Assembly (NCBI RefSeq): GCF_011067135.1
Contig: NZ_JAAMOW010000012.1
Coordinates: 1-64,000, forward strand
From: Solimonas terrae
GTDB lineage: Bacteria; Pseudomonadota; Gammaproteobacteria; Nevskiales; Nevskiaceae
DNA: 64,000 bases
Direction of reading: 5' to 3'
In this document: positions 63,214 to 64,000 of the stretch, piece by piece
Layout of the letters: each line of letters begins with the position of its first letter
How positions within the stretch are numbered: the first letter of the stretch is position 1
The notes under the pieces: model-generated
Database searches by the model: none
What the model saw: the letters and a program-made list of their open reading frames with translations, nothing else
Told to the model about the DNA's origin: nothing
Position numbers and translations under genes: made by a program

Positions 63214-63939
63214 GTGATGAATGTGAAAGGTTTCACCGTGCTCGCAGTTCTTGGCTTGTTGCCGGCAATGGCGCGGGCCGCCCCGTGGTCCGGCGACGTT
63301 GCCGTCGGCTATCTCGCAACCACCGGCAATTCGAAAACGAGTTCGTTGAACGGCAAATTCAGTCTGGTCTACGCACAGGAGCGGTGGAAGAACACGTTCG
63401 GCGCGTCGGCGATCAATACCTATGCGGACAACGAGAGTTCGGCGGAAAGCTATACCGCCAACGAGCAGCTCGACTACAACTTCACGCCGCGCGATTACGC
63501 ATTCGGCGCGGTCGAATGGAACAAGGATCTGTTTGCCGCGATTCGCGAGCGGACCTCGGAGACCACGGGTTACGGCCGTCATCTGCTGATCGGCCCCGTA
63601 CATTTTCTTGATCTGGAAGTCGGCCTCGGTGCGCGCCAGCAGCAGACCAACGACGTTCCCCGACAACGCGACGACGAATTCATCGGGCGCGGTGCGCTCA
63701 AATATCGCTGGGCGATCACGCAGACGACCTCGTTGACCGAGGCGCTGAAGATCGAATCCGGAAACAGCAACACCTACAGCGAATCGGCTACCGCACTGAA
63801 ACTGCAGATCGTCGGCAGCTTGTTCACGAACCTGTCGTATACGATCAAGAACAACACGCAGTCCGCACCGGACACGAGGAAGACCGACACCGAGGCCGCG
63901 GTGACCGTCAGCTACGAATTCGGCAAGGACAAGACCTGA
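63214..63939 (+). CDS. DUF481 (YdiY-like) outer-membrane protein
   Basis: A 241-residue exported protein with a signal peptide (cleavage near ARA/AP, residue 23) and a beta-barrel pattern opening with WSGDVAVGYLATTGNSKTSS, the DUF481 signature. The C-terminal strand (AAVTVSYEFGKDK) is aromatic-rich. The family is linked to acid or salt response but its function is unknown. It starts with GTG at 63214 or the adjacent ATG at 63217. It is divergent from glcF across 53 bases. Confidence 0.88.
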   Translation: MMNVKGFTVLAVLGLLPAMARAAPWSGDVAVGYLATTGNSKTSSLNGKFSLVYAQERWKNTFGASAINTYADNESSAESYTANEQLDYNFTPRDYAFGAVEWNKDLFAAIRERTSETTGYGRHLLIGPVHFLDLEVGLGARQQQTNDVPRQRDDEFIGRGALKYRWAITQTTSLTEALKIESGNSNTYSESATALKLQIVGSLFTNLSYTIKNNTQSAPDTRKTDTEAAVTVSYEFGKDKT

Positions 63940-63962
63940 GGCGGGCGGTCGGAGTCGGCTTT

Positions 63963-64000
63963 ATGGCACGTATCAATCCCATGTTCGCGGTGCCTTCACT
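63963..64000 (+). CDS. Probable start of a gene continuing beyond the window
   Basis: The last 38 bases read ATG with no stop (MARINPMFAVPS), preceded by GGAG nine bases upstream. The INPxFA-P opening is reminiscent of a 2-oxoglutarate/Fe(II) oxygenase family, but twelve residues are too few for a call. Confidence 0.3.
   Translation, partial: MARINPMFAVPS

Overview
The window is 64 kb of GC-rich, gene-dense chromosome from a Gram-negative bacterium. TonB-dependent and beta-barrel outer-membrane proteins, LptE, an ExbD end, type IV pilins with a sigma-54 promoter, and REP-type intergenic palindromes point to a gammaproteobacterium near Xanthomonadales/Nevskiales. That placement is inference. 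I saw no rRNA, tRNA, CRISPR, transposase or prophage genes.

Region by region. 0-5.3 kb: the end of an ExbD gene, a TPR exported protein, a crotonase-family gene on the other strand, and a large TonB-dependent receptor. 5.5-17.1 kb: a DMT exporter translationally coupled to an oligopeptide ABC importer (oppABCD, no oppF), then a secreted sedolisin (S53) protease with a Thr/Gly-repeat linker and a C-terminal sorting-type tail, and a DUF1302 outer-membrane protein. Together these could form a peptide-scavenging region. 17.2-22.3 kb (minus strand): a CsaA/tRNA-binding-domain protein, ilvE and ilvG behind a classical attenuator (Leu/Val leader peptide plus terminator), glyoxalase I and a DUF2884 protein. 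22.5-29.1 kb: a seven-gene minus-strand run containing an acyl-CoA dehydrogenase and a kinase-like phosphotransferase that together resemble split ACAD10/11, plus two SDRs, an alpha/beta hydrolase, a histidine phosphatase and a saccharopine-dehydrogenase-like reductase, next to a divergent LysR regulator. 30-36 kb: a lipoprotein, an OmpR/EnvZ-type two-component pair and two further large lipoproteins. 36.3-42.1 kb: cspA, a SET-domain protein, the PA2779/PA2778-type pair, a hydrolase, a small outer-membrane protein, a flavodoxin-like protein and a ComEA-like protein.

42.4-58.5 kb is the most distinctive part: a glycan locus ending at two tandem type IV pilins. It encodes GDP-mannose 4,6-dehydratase, GDP-fucose synthase, a perosamine-synthase-like aminotransferase, a PglD/PerB-like acetyltransferase, a Wzx-type flippase, five glycosyltransferases, and two large membrane proteins with a GT-C-like N-terminus and repeat-like C-terminus immediately downstream of the pilins. 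The simplest hypothesis is an O-antigen-like glycan made from GDP-6-deoxyhexoses, possibly also transferred to pilin.

58.6-64 kb returns to core genes: leuS and lptE, a convergent glcF, a DUF481 outer-membrane protein and the probable start of one more gene at the right edge.
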